DNA of 64,000 nucleotides from Paramyrothecium sp. XJ0827 (GCA_020881915.1 JAJFPB010000011.1:620001-684000), one strand, 5' to 3'. Positions 11,024 through 23,370 are shown, counted from the first letter of the stretch. The notes: generated by a model from the letters alone, not told the origin. Numbers and translations are program-made.

Positions 11024-14000
11024 ATACAATACAATACAATACAATTTATTACGCCCGGCAGCCTGTTCAGGCCGAGAGGGCACTGGTCACTAATGCGTAC
11101 ATACAATGCCTGATTTTCGTCCTCGACTCCCTCAGCCCATTCTCTGTGGCATTTACCCTCAAGCATATACCAGACCTTCCTTTGCACCCTTAATCACAAC
11201 ACTCATTTTTGTAATCACAATTTTCCATTCTGTTCCGCTCTGCCTTATTCTCCCGCGGTTTTAATAGCGTTGCCAGCGAACTAGCTTGAAGGCTATTCTT
11301 CAAGTGTTCAGTGTCCTATCTTCGGCGGCTGAAGCGACGTCCACTCTTGTGCCACGGTTTGTTCGGTGGAGGGTTTGAATTAGTCACCTAGCATAAACAG
11401 ACAAGACTTTTTGTAAATCCAATCTCAATATCGCATATCCAGCCGACCTGTGGCTATGGCAAATCGTATAGTTGCGCGGACTGCTTTCATATCTGGCGTC
11501 CACTGAGCGCCATCTGATCGTGATTTCCCTCCCAAGTAGAACGAGAGGTTTCCTCTTTGCGTCTCGGTGCATTGCAGCATTTCAGTCCTGTGCACTGTCC
11601 ATTTCCTGCATCGAAAGAGAAAATGCTCCACTGTTTCTATCGCTTGTCCGCACACGCATTGCTGCGATGCTGCTATTCCAATTCGGAAAAGGTATCCGTT
11701 GAGCCTGCTTATGCCTGTCCTGAGCTGTGCCAGTATGCTAGCTTCCCTGCGCGATAAGCTGTCGTATAGTAGGCGAGTGTGTTTACCAGGGAGCGCAGCA
11801 TCAACCTTCTTGGAAAACTTCCCAATGTTACCCGGTAGCTGCTTATTTGTGCGCTGACTTGATCGAGCTGTATTCAGCGTCGTTGATCGCATGCCGGGAA
11901 ACTTCAGGGGTGCGGTAGCACCGTCTTCGCTCGCGCTTCGCGCCTCCTTCTTGGCCATCTCCAGTAGCCCATGGTCAGCGCTTTTGGGCATCCACAAGAT
12001 AGCCACCATATTTCCCTTCATCTTCAAGGCGTCAATGGAGTCATATGTGCATCCAATGTATTCTTGACCGGATTGCTGGCGAGGGTTTCGGATCGTCAGC
12101 ACAACCGCTTTATTGCTCGTCAAAAGTGCCACACTTCGGTACTTAAGGTCGGGCAAGTGCCTTAACGCATATGCCATCGCCGCCAGTTCTCCAGCGAATG
12201 GGTTCTGTTCTGTTCTTATGCCGAGTGTGAAGGAGAAGCGCTCAAGGTTAGGCCCTCCGCGTACCGAGGCGGGAAGGTCTATGATGCCGCCGACCCCAAC
12301 CACTCCGTTCCGTGCTGAGCTGCTCACCGCAACACGCACTGCCCAGCCTAGATCTGCTTGTGCCGTCCCCGGGATACCCCCATCTCCATCCCTATCGACC
12401 ATGAGGGTCTGTACCCGCTCGGCCCAAGGTGCTAATGTGAAAGGGTTAATCGTTTCTAGTTTCTCCGTCGGGATTTCATTAAGTGCCACTGCCACTGCCA
12501 CCTCGTAGAATGGCGAACGGTGATATCTTCTGAACTTCCGGATGCGGGCTGTGGAATTTCGAAGTGGGTTGGTTGCTGGCAAGGTGTGTAAGTCGATCCC
12601 CATCTTGACAGCTCGCCTCCAGAAGCGTTCGTGTATACTGGGGATATATGCCTCTGCTTCTGCGACGCTTGTTGCTACCGTGAGAAAGGTTCCCACGATA
12701 GCATTTGCCCCTATTCTCTGGACCCGATTGATTGGACTGCTTCTTCTATACTTACAAGCGTGCATCCATACGTTTGAGGCGTAATCCATGACCGGCGCCA
12801 CTGTGGCCGCGAATAGTTGTCTTGCTGTCTTTGCGGTCAGACCCCTGAGTCTTTGTAGTTCCATCGCAGCTCTCAGACCCTTGGTCGCTGCCCGTGCAAT
12901 ATGGTCTTCGTACTTGAGGCCCGTATCCATAATCACCCCAAGGACCTTAACCTGGGTCTTCGGCCGGATAAGCCGTCCCCTGATTGCGAAAGGCTCTGTG
13001 TCTGACTTGTATGTTTTCCGGGTGAAGTGTATGATTGCTGTCTTTTCTACCTCAAAGGTTGCACCACTTCTCATTTCCCAGTCTAGGGCTTTTTCGATAA
13101 TCTCTTTGATTCCATCGCGGTTGCTTTCTGCCGTCGGTCCTATGACCCAGGCCGTAAAGTCATCCACAAATGCTATCGCTCCTCTATAGCAGTCAATGCG
13201 CTGCTGTACGAGGTCTGCATTGAAGAAGAGAAATAGAATAGGCGATAGAGGGGATCCCTGCGGCAGTCCAGCTTGTGGTAAAGTTCGACTCTCAGATATC
13301 TGTCCGTTGACCTGAATAGTTGCTGTACGATCCGAGCAAAAGCTTCGATCCAGCGGAGTAGGCCTTCTGGGATACCTCTTGCTCGCAATCTTTGTATGAG
13401 TCGATCCTTGCATACTCCGTTATAGGCTCCTTTAACATCGAAAGTCACCAGGCTGAGGACCCGTCGGCCCCGCCAAGCCGCATAGATCTGCTCCTGTAGC
13501 AGCATCAATGCCTGCTCAGCGGAACGCTGCTTGCGGGCTCCAAAGTGATTTGTCGGCAGCAGCCCATGTGTCTCAACAGCGTGTGAAATCCGTTCTGCGA
13601 CAACTGCCTCTAGTATTTTACCTAGTGTGGAGAGGAGCGATATAGGTCTCCAGGCCTTCGCTATCGAGTAGTTTTCTTTGTTCGGTTTCTTCAGTGGAAT
13701 GATCTTCGCATGCCTCCATTGATCCGGTATCACTCCCTCTTCTAGCGATGCCCGGAACAGGGAGCAGACTCGGTATTTAACAGAAGGCCAGATCTCTTTC
13801 CAGACTATAGCGGGTAATCCGTCTTCGCCAGGTGCTTCCATGATTTTGCCGAGAAAAGCCGCCTTTCTACCTCTTCCATGGTGATATCTGGCATGGCGAT
13901 TGCGGCTCCACGCTGAGGTCGCACCCCTTCCTCCTCAATGTGATCCGGCAACGGGGGAAAGAAGGTAGCCAACATCTCCTCGGCTTGCTCGAAGTTGCTG

Positions 14001-14725
14001 GTTGTACAAGTGCCGTCAGCTTTCATGAGCTGGGGCACCTTGCCGAATGCCAAGTCATCTCCCGACTTGAGATATTTTGCTGCCTTCCATATATTATCGT
14101 TGTCGGCTAGGAATTCATTCCAATGTGCCTTTTTCTGCTGTCTGATGGCATCATGATATTGCTTCGCTGTGTCTCGGGCTGTAAGTTCAAGCTCTTCGCT
14201 TACACGTCCTGCTCGTCTCACTGCCCTAGCGCGATTTCTCCAGTGTGTGTATACTTGTCGGAGCTGCGTGAGGTCCGAGGTCCACCATCTTTTTGCATAG
14301 GGTGATGGCTTGGCCTTGGGTGTTAGTGCATGAATCGCCTCAAGCACCACCATCATAAGCCGGTCAGTCTTTTGCTGTACGGTGCCGCCTTCCGGACTAG
14401 ACTCTAGTCCCGCGGTAATTCGGGCGTTGATCTCCTTCCATGGTGCGTTTTTAAGCAACAGTCGTTTCTGAGCTTGAGGCTCCGGAACCGAAACATCAAA
14501 CTCGGTCTCGATGGCGCGATGATCGGACCCGTGCTCTGTACCGTGCACTCTACACTTAACGGCTGAAGATGCTAGATCCGCGGAGACAAGCACTAGGTCG
14601 ACCGTGGTCTCATAACCCCCACCGTTCCATGTCTTCGTTCCTCTCGGCAGCAGGCTTGTAAGGTCGAACTCACTCATAAGGTTGATGATCTCGTCCGCCT
14701 CACCTTGCCTCACCAGTGATACATC
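11024..14725 (-). mobile_element. Tad-like LINE, copy 2, interrupted by hAT copy B
   Basis: On the minus strand the 3' end is CCGGGCGTAATAAA followed by an (ATTGT)n tail at about 11024-11046, the same terminus as LINE copy 1 but with a different tail repeat. The body carries endonuclease, reverse transcriptase, RNase H and a Cys/His tail. The 5' part stops at 14725, where hAT copy B begins. The expected continuation of the endonuclease is not found on the far side of hAT copy B, so sequence was lost or moved by rearrangement. Confidence 0.9.
11425..14725 (-). pseudogene. LINE ORF2 polyprotein: endonuclease, reverse transcriptase, RNase H; frameshifted
   Basis: From 14725 downward the reading enters the end of an apurinic-type endonuclease domain ([13 protein letters not shown]). 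It then passes to the reverse transcriptase (RPISLLSTLGKILE, FGARKQRSAEQAL, FDVKGAYNGV, GLPQGSPLSPILF, IAFVDDFTAW), an RNase H domain (VSSSARNGVVGVGGI) and a Cys/His tail (CVCGQAIETVEHFLFRC). The coding region is split over three frames: about 13805-14725, 13173-13841 and 11425-13413. There are thus at least two frameshifts, one near 13820 and one near 13300, besides the hAT insertion. It is inactive. Confidence 0.85.
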
Positions 14726-17700
14726 CAGTGAAGTAAATAGTGTGGCCGTAAATAAGACAATATCATATTCAATATCGTATTGCCTGCACGGTATAAAAAT
14801 ACCGTGCAGTGCAAGCAACACCGGAAACCGTGCAATACAGTGCATGGTCGTTCAAATATCGTATAAATATGATATCAAATATAGTGCAAGTACTATGTAA
14901 TACGAGTAGTACGAGGATTCTCCCCATATATGAAGCATTATGAAGATCCCAATTTACAGGACTTTTTACTAACGAAGTGTAACCTGGTTGATCTGCACTC
15001 GGTTGATTGCCGATAGTAATAACGCCACCAAATAAAGGCCTCGTCACAAACTCCTGAGTGTTTGAGTGAGTATGTAACAAGCTCGCCAGCTCTCCGAGAG
15101 CTTTCAGTTCTTCTTTTCTTCAATGCAATCAATTTGTTGGTTTTCAAGCATGCTTCTGGACGAATAAGGCCTATGCCCCTGACATGAAGCGTGTCAGCTC
15201 CTGAACTTTTCCCTACTTCCTCAACAAGTCTTATCCTACGAAATAATGGCTTCTCAGCGCTCAGGCATTAGCGCTTCCTTCACGGCTACATCATCCCAGA
15301 CTTCCCTAGCCCCTGGTTCGTCGGTTATCAGCGACAACGGAGATTCTGATGTCGGAGAGACATCTATTTCGCCGTTGTTAACCTCTCAATTTAAGAAGAA
15401 GAAGCGTACGTCGAAGATATGGGATCATACGCCCTTCGGAAGGAATCAGATCGTCCGTAATACGGAAGGTCAGATTATATGGCGTTGCAAGTACTGTAAA
15501 GGGAAGCCTGCCGAATATCTCGAAAATGGAGGCACGGCACACATCTACAAGCACCTTAAATCTCACACTACTCTCGATATATTAACGCCTAATGAAGAAA
15601 GGGCTGCTAAAACAAGGAATCACCTTGAGGAAGCCTTCTCACGGATGTCTCAGAACACGAATCCCCTCAAACGCCGTCGACACGATGACGAAACGACAGA
15701 TCTTGACGCTGATAAGTTTGAGCAACTGTATGTAGAGTGGATTGCAGACTGCGGGATTGCACTTCGTATAGCAACAAGAGAAAGCTTTCGAGCGTAAGTG
15801 CTCTAATACACTTAATATTAATGGTTCATATACTAATCTTATGCCCTTTTAGCTTGCTCAAATTCCTCAATCCTGGAGTCCTCTCGATTTTACCTACATC
15901 ACATCAAACGATTCGCGAGTGGGTGATGCGAACGTTTGAGACGCAAAAGCGACGTATACGACAAGTTCTCCAATCAGCTATCTCGAGAATACACTTCACC
16001 GTCGATATATGGTCCTCTCCAAATAAGCTTGGTATCCTTGGTATTGTTGCACACTTCATTGATAGCAACGGCGAGCTGGTTTCATATTGTGTCGCTTTAC
16101 GAGAGGTACACGGCAAGCATTCAGGAGAGAATCAGGCCCATATTGTGATGAATGTCGTCGAGGACTACGGAATTGTCACCCAGATTGGATACTTTGTTTC
16201 AGACAATGCAGACTCGAATGATACGTTGATGAATTCTCTACAGAAATGCATGCCTCTATCAACTTATTGAGAGAATAATACTAATGATTAATAGTGTTGA
16301 ACGAGAGGCACAATATCATATACGACGCGAAACATCACCGCCTTCGTTGTAACGGTCATACCATCAATCTAGCGGCTCATGCGTTTATGTTCCCAAAAAC
16401 CGCACCCGACGAAGCCCCTACGAAAAACCAGGTTAAAAAGGACACTACGAGCGAATATATCAAGCCTTCAGACGCTGATATATTGAAGTGGAGGAAGGCT
16501 GGTCCTCTTGGCAAGCTCCACAACATCGTTGTCTTTATCCGATGTAGTCCACAACGGATACAGAGGTTTAAGGAGATCAGTGAGAAAAAGGGTCTTCTTC
16601 GTGACAACGATACAAGATGGAACTCAAAGTACTACATGATTGAGAGAGCCATTGAGCTCGCAGATCAAATTGATTACTATTGCTCAAAGGAGAAGGACCT
16701 TAAGCTTGATTCGCGTATGCTATATATCCAATTGAGAGGACAACACTAATAGTTTCTAGTTTCCGAACAAGACTGGGCTGAGCTGAAAAAATTTGCAACT
16801 TCCTCAAGTCATTCACCGATGCCACCAAGGCTGCAGAAGGTCACGCGCATACAATCGATCGAACGCTACCCATAATGGACTTCCTGCTTAGCGAATTTGA
16901 GGCTGCACGAATCGAGTACGCAGATGACGCTTTTATGACGCCTTGTATTGATGCTGGATGGGCGAAACTCGACGCATATTACACTCTTACAGAGCGGTCA
17001 CCTGCTTATGTTGCAGCTATTGTCCTCAGCCCTCATCGAAAGTGGCACTACTTTGACACCGCCTGGGAGGAACATCCTGAGTGGATTGAGAGCAATAAGA
17101 CTGCCGTAGAAGATCTCTGGAAGTCTCGTTACGCACCAGTCGCCAAGTCAGCGGAGTCGTCGACCCAGTCCTTGGTTGAAAAGCCACTAGTGAAGAACTC
17201 GTTTCTTGCATGGGAAGACGAACATGAGGATCCCGAGCTTCCTACCCTATTTGACGAGTATCAGAACTATATATCAGCCCCAAGAATCAAAGTCAAGGAT
17301 GTACGAAGGTGGTGGCTTGAGGATACACAACAAACGCGCTCTATCCAAACCTTTCCAAAATGGCGCTCGATCTTTTGTCAATTCCTGCGATGTCTGCTGA
17401 GCCAGAACGTCTCTTCTCTGATACAAAAATCACCCTCCAAGATCGCAGGAACAGGTTAGGGATTGATATAATTGAGGCAATTGAGTGCATAAAGTCCTGG
17501 TCGAAGACTCACAAATTGGCTTGGGTTGACGACGTTGAGCTTGTCTTGGATACAGCTATCATTGGAGAAGAGGAACAGCAGGGGTCTTCTAACATTATAC
17601 CTGATATTACGAGCAATAGATAGTATGCAAACAATTCAAACTCATAATGCTCGAATCTGTGAAGTTTTCTTTTGACCTCTAGATCTACCTACTTCATTCT

Positions 17701-18087
17701 CACACCTAAGCAATAGGAGTGACGTTAAATTAGTCAATTATGTAGCTTAAGTAAACCCTTAACATACGCGAGCGAGGTCTAGGAAAACGTTTTCCCGAGC
17801 GTTCTCGCTATCTGGCAATAGTATAATCTTATATGTTGGCTGTGAATGGCTTCATCTTGTTAGGGTCCGTGAGACTATCTTGAGCCTCAACCTTACTCAA
17901 TTTGGTTAGTTTTATGCTTAGGCCATGCGGCTCTTCGCACGCCGTGCGATATGATATTACGATACGATATTGCTTAAATATAGTGGAATACCGTATACCG
18001 TGCAGTGCACCGAATTCCTAAACAATCCAGTGCAGTGTGGCGTTGAAAAAATATCGTATACCGTATTTTGCACTATTTACTTCACTG
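14726..18087 (+). mobile_element. hAT DNA transposon, copy B (3362 bp)
   Basis: Same inverted termini as copy A (CAGTGAAGTAAATAGTG at 14726, complement ending at 18087) and nearly identical throughout, in opposite orientation. On the left it sits in LINE copy 2. On the right it abuts an amidohydrolase fragment. The flanking 8-mers gatacatc and ccggcgtc differ, so no target duplication is present. The arrangement is best explained by recombination between dispersed hAT copies after insertion. Confidence 0.9.
15246..17623 (+). pseudogene. hAT transposase of copy B, one frameshift
   Basis: Coding blocks are 15246-15797, about 15853-16270, 16294-16749 and 16875-17623, with the same BED finger and hAT dimerisation region as copy A. 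The catalytic-core block that is shifted in copy A is open here (DSNGELVSYCVALREVHGKH). Instead this copy has a 2-bp duplication near 17335 (aacgcgctc versus aacgctc in copy A), which throws the C-terminal dimerisation domain out of frame. The two copies are thus broken at different points, and neither encodes a full transposase. Confidence 0.85.
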
Positions 18088-18272
18088 CCGGCGTCAATCT
18101 TTGCGTCGATAAGACCGGGAATAAGTGTGCAGTCATTTCCGTCGATTATGTTGTCTGCCGAACTCCGAGGGCGTATGATACTCCCAGACGAGGTGTCGAA
18201 GGAGAATACCGGCCAAAAATCGGCTGTGTGGCCGTTGAAAACACGGACGTTGGTAATCGACACCGTGGCCAT
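18088..18272 (-). pseudogene. Amidohydrolase-family protein, N-terminal 61 residues only
   Basis: Reading from ATG 18272: MATVSITNVRVFNG, then CTLIPGLIDAKIDAG up to the hAT boundary. The pattern of an N-terminal beta strand followed by a LIPGLIDAxxxA motif is that of the metal-dependent amidohydrolase superfamily (imidazolonepropionase-like). The motif that usually supplies two metal-binding His (HxH) reads KID here. The remaining ~350-400 residues are absent: hAT copy B begins at the next base. No other part of this gene is visible in the window. Confidence 0.55.
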
Positions 18273-18872
18273 GGTAAAGAATGCGGTGTACCTCACAGCG
18301 ACCACATGCAACTGTAGATACGTACAGAGCTGTCCTATCCAGATTTACAGGCGTGAGCCGTTTTTAATTGTTATATTCTTCCCAAAGCTCTTTGTTATTG
18401 CTGCGGCTCAACGAGATCTCATGTCTTGTCATCATAATGAGGTCATGTATTAAGTAATACGTCCGGCGAAGATTCGGTTATAGGAGGCTGCCATACCAAT
18501 GCGAACTCAGGATCGCTAGCCGACAACGTAACTTAGCAAAAACAGCAGGAACTGGAATTGCTTCATAGAGAAGACCTTCCGGATACTGCATAATCATAGG
18601 CGGTTCGACGTAGGCTGTGTAAAAATGCGAAGAGGTTGCGGACCGTTTCTAAAGACAGCGAGCCACGCCTTCCTTCAAGGATGGTAAGGATTTGGACGCC
18701 GTATGTCGTGTGGTCGCGATCCATCTGCCCTTTTTCGATTGCGATGATTGATGGGCCGCCTTTATATCATTGCAAACCCAAGTTGCTCTAAGTCTTGTGC
18801 CTGGGGCATCATTGGCCGGCTTTGCGTAGGAAATGGCCAGAATGGCAGATTCGCAACATCAAGCATAGTAGC
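18273..18872. other. Spacer without recognisable gene
   Basis: No supported coding region. A minus-strand stretch near 18640-18780 reads like a decayed protein fragment (YGVQILTILEGRRGSLSLET), but it has no start, no family match that can be defended, and it runs into stops. Confidence 0.4.
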
Positions 18873-21435
18873 CTAGGCCGTATGTATGCTTGCAAATTCT
18901 CCTGTCTTATCTTGTGGCAACCCAGATCCATTTGAAACGTCGCCTGCAGCACCCGCCGGCACAAGTGTCATGAGACGGTGCGTATCGCCTGAATGATATC
19001 GAAATATTTCTTCTAAATCCTCGGGAGAGGTTTTACCACCTTCGATGCCGGCGATATACCGCAAGATACTTGAGGCCGTCTTCGCAAAGTGATACAGCGA
19101 TCCCATTTCATCAAGATCCGCAATGCATTGGGTGATTGTAGCTGCAACTTGTGGATCAGACGTTGTTGTACACTGACCTGGTTGGTTAGAGCTACCGCTG
19201 ACAGCGAGCTGTATGATAGCTGCGCTTAGCACGAAATATGGAACGAACGATGGTGTCCTACGTAAGGTATATAGTTGCGAGTAAGACCTGAGAAGTCCTT
19301 GAATGGCAAGTATCGCTTGTAGACAGACGTCGCGAGGGGATATATGAGAGCTAATAATCCGCAGCTTAATAAACGGACGAAAAAGCAGCATGACGGCAAA
19401 ATGGTAGTACATGCTTCTCGACTTAGCGTTGAAATGAGATTCTTTTCTTGATGATAATGCGGTGACTTACTGGACAAACAGCACGGCTGGTGTAAAATTA
19501 ATGCCCAGCTTGAGCTCTTCTGGAATTTGGTCATACCAAGCCAGGTATTGGGTATAAGTACTCAATAGGCTCCTCACTATTGGCGGTTCCCCCGGTGAAT
19601 GCAGGGTGTACAAAGATCGGTGAACTAGCTCGCTGAGTTCACAGAAGCATCGGTAGACAGACCGCACATTAGACTGCTGTTCACATGAACGCTGTAAAGG
19701 AGCACCTTAGGTTCGTTAGAGTCGTACTGGATTACGACATTACGTCCAGCGGAGAAGACTCACCATCGTCGGTATAAGGCACCCAGAGTGATATCTCGAC
19801 ATCTTCAATAATAGCGAGTTTAGGGGGAAGAGGCGGAAAACGGGAGATCTGAGGTAAGGAGGCAGTTATCAAGGACCAGACGCTACATAACCACTTCTAA
19901 GCATCTAAACCTTCTCGCAAGGGAGAATACAGACTTACTTATCTAATGCAAAGGCACCCCAAAAAGTGGCCAATCGTACGGTAACCTCGTCTTCGTCTCC
20001 CTCCTCAGAGACGCGGTGCAGGCCCATTTCCATAGCTAGCCGTAAGCTTTGGCTTGAGTAGTACCGGCTTTCCGAAAATCGGCCACAACTAGCCTCTCTA
20101 ATAGACATAATACCAAATGCCTGGATCGTTGTTAGTGAATGGTGGCTCACCTCCTGCAAGAGGAGCCGCTGAGCCTCCTTAAAGAAGTGCTCGCCCGACG
20201 AGAGAGGATCGCTAGGGTTGGCCCGAGCCATTGGCTGGGTAGAAAAGCGGCAGCCCAACGCAAAGACGGCATTGGACAGTATAGGTGAGCAGTAGCGGTG
20301 TCGGCCATTCTGGAAATCTTGGAGAAAATGCTCCTTGCTGAAAGGTGCAAATGTAGGATACTCCCAGCAGAAGTACAAGGCCAACAGATGTTCAAGAAAA
20401 TTTGAGTCCTTTGTAACACTAGTCCAACTGGCAGATCGGGACCCTGTTACAGGCTCCTCTGGTTCCGATATATCTTGTTCAATACGAGCGGATGGCAGAT
20501 TCCCGGCCAAAGATGCAGTGCGAGTTCGCCATGGGCCATGTACCTTTGCCGTCCAGCTTACAGGTTCTGAGCTGGAGTGGACACTTTGCATGGGACCATT
20601 CTGGTTATGTGGCGGCGACTGCAACGGGCTGCTGTCGCTCACACTCTTCCACATATCTGATTGCTGAGCAGCTAATGGACCCTCATGACCTGTAGCAGCA
20701 ACACCGGAAATAGGCGTAATATCCCAGCTTGTACGCCGAGAAACGCTAAGTCTGGTGAAATCGGAGGATGAAGCCGCCTCAAGCCATTCCGTTATGGCTT
20801 CGATAGGATGGCCGGTCCGTAAATGCCATAAGATATCTTCCGGCGTTTCTGAATGCATGAGCGCTGCAAAGATCTGCTCTCTGGAGCGAGCGCCGCGGTG
20901 AAGACTCTCGAGCTCGGCTCGCAGATCCTCCTTTGACTGGCGTATAGGAATTTCGTAGATGCATTCTGCGCTCCCCACTGCCTCGCAGCGTGAGCAGGGC
21001 TTCTTTCCGTCGCACTGATGTTACACACGATGTATCAGCACGATATCCACCAGGATGTTATGAACATCTAATCCAAATTATGACCATAGACCAGTTGACT
21101 ACCTTTGCGCGCTTTTTGCGACATTCGGTGCAAGCTTGAGCTACGATAACTCCGCGAGCACGGCTCCGTCTAGAAGGCCAGGAACTCTGTAGATCCCCGG
21201 AGGACCGGCCATCGAGGGTTAAGGTATTGGGGGAGTGTGAATGACCCTGGTTAGCCCCCGAAGAAACCTGATTGCTCCTATGCTCCTTCATCAAGTAGGT
21301 TGGGTTAGGTCCACCAGTCCAATCGCAGGTGAACTGAGAGGCTATTCGGGCCTCATTTTCCCAAGATTTATGTACGGAGGTGTCGTGCGTTTCTCCCTGA
21401 TAATCAATGCATGTTTTAAATATTCCCGGCTTCAT
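18873..21435 (-). CDS. Zn2Cys6 transcription factor (fungal_trans type, NIT-4-like), probable cluster regulator
   Basis: Five exons give 767 residues: 21103-21435, 19939-21014, 19764-19882, 19471-19705 and 18873-19413. All junctions are GT-AG and keep the frame. The binuclear zinc cluster is built across the first intron: CTECRKKRAK, then CDGKKPCSRCEAVGSAEC (Cys 102, 105, 112, 118, 121, 129). A linker follows, then the middle homology region (LLALYFCWEYPTFAPFSKEH and FALGCRFSTQP), which resembles NIT-4-type regulators. It would bind CGG-containing promoter sites in the nucleus. It is the first regulator next to the P450/AKR/PKS/NRPS block, so pathway-specific activation is plausible but not shown. 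The start ATG is the first in frame; the unusually long 100-residue leader before the zinc cluster could mean a later true start. Confidence 0.85.
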
Positions 21436-21758
21436 TCCTCCTTGGTGGTAGTCGCCAATTGCAGGAGCAGCCGAGTCGCGCCGAGAATTAATCCGTGTAG
21501 CCCCCGCTTCGTTGCTTGTATTTGAATTCTAAGAGATCTGCTGTTTCTGGCATGATGTCTTGTTGCGCGCCAGGGAAAGCTTGGCACCTTCAGGAGAGGG
21601 TTACGTCATAATGACGGTCCGCTAGTGTCAATAGTATTTAGGGTCTCGTGGATACACTTTCGATCCCCTTCACTCAGCTCGCTTAAATTATGTCTACCAG
21701 TATCCAGTCGTAACTTGGCCTCAACTGCGCTCATAGCAACCGCGTTTTTGCTTTCATC

Positions 21759-22521
21759 ATGGAGTTTATGTTTGCCAATTCTCCGGCATACCCCGCCGTG
21801 GCATACCGGTATACTGATGGTCCGGCTATGGGAATGCTTCATCATCAGAACCAACAGAGTGTACAACTTGATATTTTACCGAATAACGGGCAGTTCTGTC
21901 AAGGGCCTCCTGACCAGCTAGACATGCTCGATAGCTTTTCGTTTGGAGTCAGCCTACTGTAACCCAAACAGTATGCTTTACTTAGGAAACAGACAATTAA
22001 CTTGCCTCATACAGTATAGCTTCGATGCGCAACCATATGCTTGGCGACGGCAGAATACTGCTCAACTTTGACCTCAGAATCCGAGCGAGGCAATGGTCGA
22101 TACATCTTACACCGGGTATTATCCCTTGATAGATGCGCACCTCAACGATACTCTACCATACGCGGATCATAGCAACGCAGAACCTCTAAGCACCATCCCA
22201 TCTTCGGAAACGATCGATTTAGCTGCAGGCTCGTCATTTCCTTTCTCAACGATATCCACCCCGCCAGTAAACCCGATAATGCATCACATATCTGCTCATA
22301 TGAGAGGAGATGGCCATCGAGCTGAGTCCTGTGCCTCAAGTGTACAAGAGAGCGCCCCAACGGGGGAGTTCGTAGACAAGAAGAAGAGCGACATCGATGC
22401 TGCAATACAAGAGCTGAGTGTAAAAGAGGGTTATTGGAGATCTGTTGCAAGGCTCCAGCAGAGCTTGATTACTGAGACATATTGCCATTGGGACGAAGCG
22501 CAATCCAGAAATTTGTATTAA
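21759..22521 (+). CDS. Small protein of unknown function, probably two exons
   Basis: A first block from ATG 21759 (MEFMFANSPAYPAVAYRY, rich in Gln, Met and aromatic residues) ends near 21946. A second block runs in frame to the stop at 22521. A GT at about 21947 and an AG at about 22080 would join them in phase (about 210 residues), but the splice is not certain and part of the intron looks coding-like (FDAQPYAWRRQNTAQ). The C-terminal part has a charged helical segment (FVDKKKSDIDAAIQELSVKE, then WRSVARLQQSL) that may be a short coiled coil. No catalytic motif is seen. It lies between the Zn2Cys6 gene (transcribed away) and an isolated GATA finger on the opposite strand. It could be the N-terminal part of a regulator that has lost its DNA-binding end. 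Confidence 0.4.
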
Positions 22522-22774
22522 AAGAGCTGATATACTCAATTTTGGACTCTTTTGTTGGAAAAGAGATTATCATTCAGCGCACAGCGACACAAATTAGCCC
22601 AACACACGAGCTGCGACTCAGAACTACCGTGGATATGGGCCGCAGAGTCCCGATAGCCATATTCTCTCCTCTCAGCCTGAGTTTTGAATCGTCAACGGCC
22701 ATGCTTTGTTGTGTTGCTGTGACTGTCCGTCTATAATCACTTATTGCACTCATGAGATATTAAGCGTGCTTGAT

Positions 22775-22981
22775 TCATCTTTCGTTGCGGTCCCTTTGCT
22801 TTCCTAATTTAGATAGCGGCTTCGTCGTCCGGGACAAGGGCTGGTTCGCACTGCGTCGGCGTCTAGCATGTATCAAACCACAGACATTGCACAATGTGTA
22901 GGGACCCTTAGGGCCGGCCCGCCACTTAGGCGTCTCGGTGGTATAACACTGATGACATAAAAACAACGATGGTAAACGATT
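22775..22981 (-). pseudogene. GATA-type zinc finger exon, orphan
   Basis: The minus strand encodes [17 protein letters not shown], then [17 protein letters not shown]: a class IV GATA finger of the form CxxC-x18-CxxC with basic tail and stop. Upstream there is no in-frame ATG. An AG at about 22982-22983 could be a splice acceptor, but no convincing 5' exon is found. The finger has Tyr where fungal GATA factors usually have Gly/Ser after the second Cys. It may be the last exon of a gene whose 5' part is lost, or a fragment separated by inversion from the unknown gene at 21759-22521. Confidence 0.55.
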
Positions 22982-22984
22982 CTA

Positions 22985-23370
22985 TAATGTCTCTTGTCAG
23001 CATATATGAAGAATGACCTAGACATTATGCACACCCTGTCTTCTAAGCAGGAGTATTCGATAAAGTACAGCAGTTTTGTCGATCTCATTCTAAGCCATTC
23101 TCAAATCTGTAAGCACCATGTAACGACTCCTCTCCTTGTTGGAAGAACTGAGTCCCCCGTGACTTAAGGACCAATATTAAAGTTCAAGTCCTACGATTAA
23201 GGTTCAAAGTCCTAGATGGGTTCACTCATAATGGTCCGAAGGCATCTCATTGAGATCAGAACAACAAAAACCAAGAATAATTACAATCATCATAACATCA
23301 ATTACATTTTATCCAAGTGCATTCAGCACCACTGCGTAATCTGAACAACAGTATGTTGGGAATAGTAGTA
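22985..23370. other. Spacer without recognisable gene
   Basis: AT-rich intergenic sequence; nothing recognisable on either strand. Confidence 0.4.

Noticed and set aside
13805..14845. A single 346-residue protein starting [11 protein letters not shown]
   Set aside because: Its first ~40 residues are read from the end of hAT copy B; only the rest, from [12 protein letters not shown] on, is LINE ORF2.
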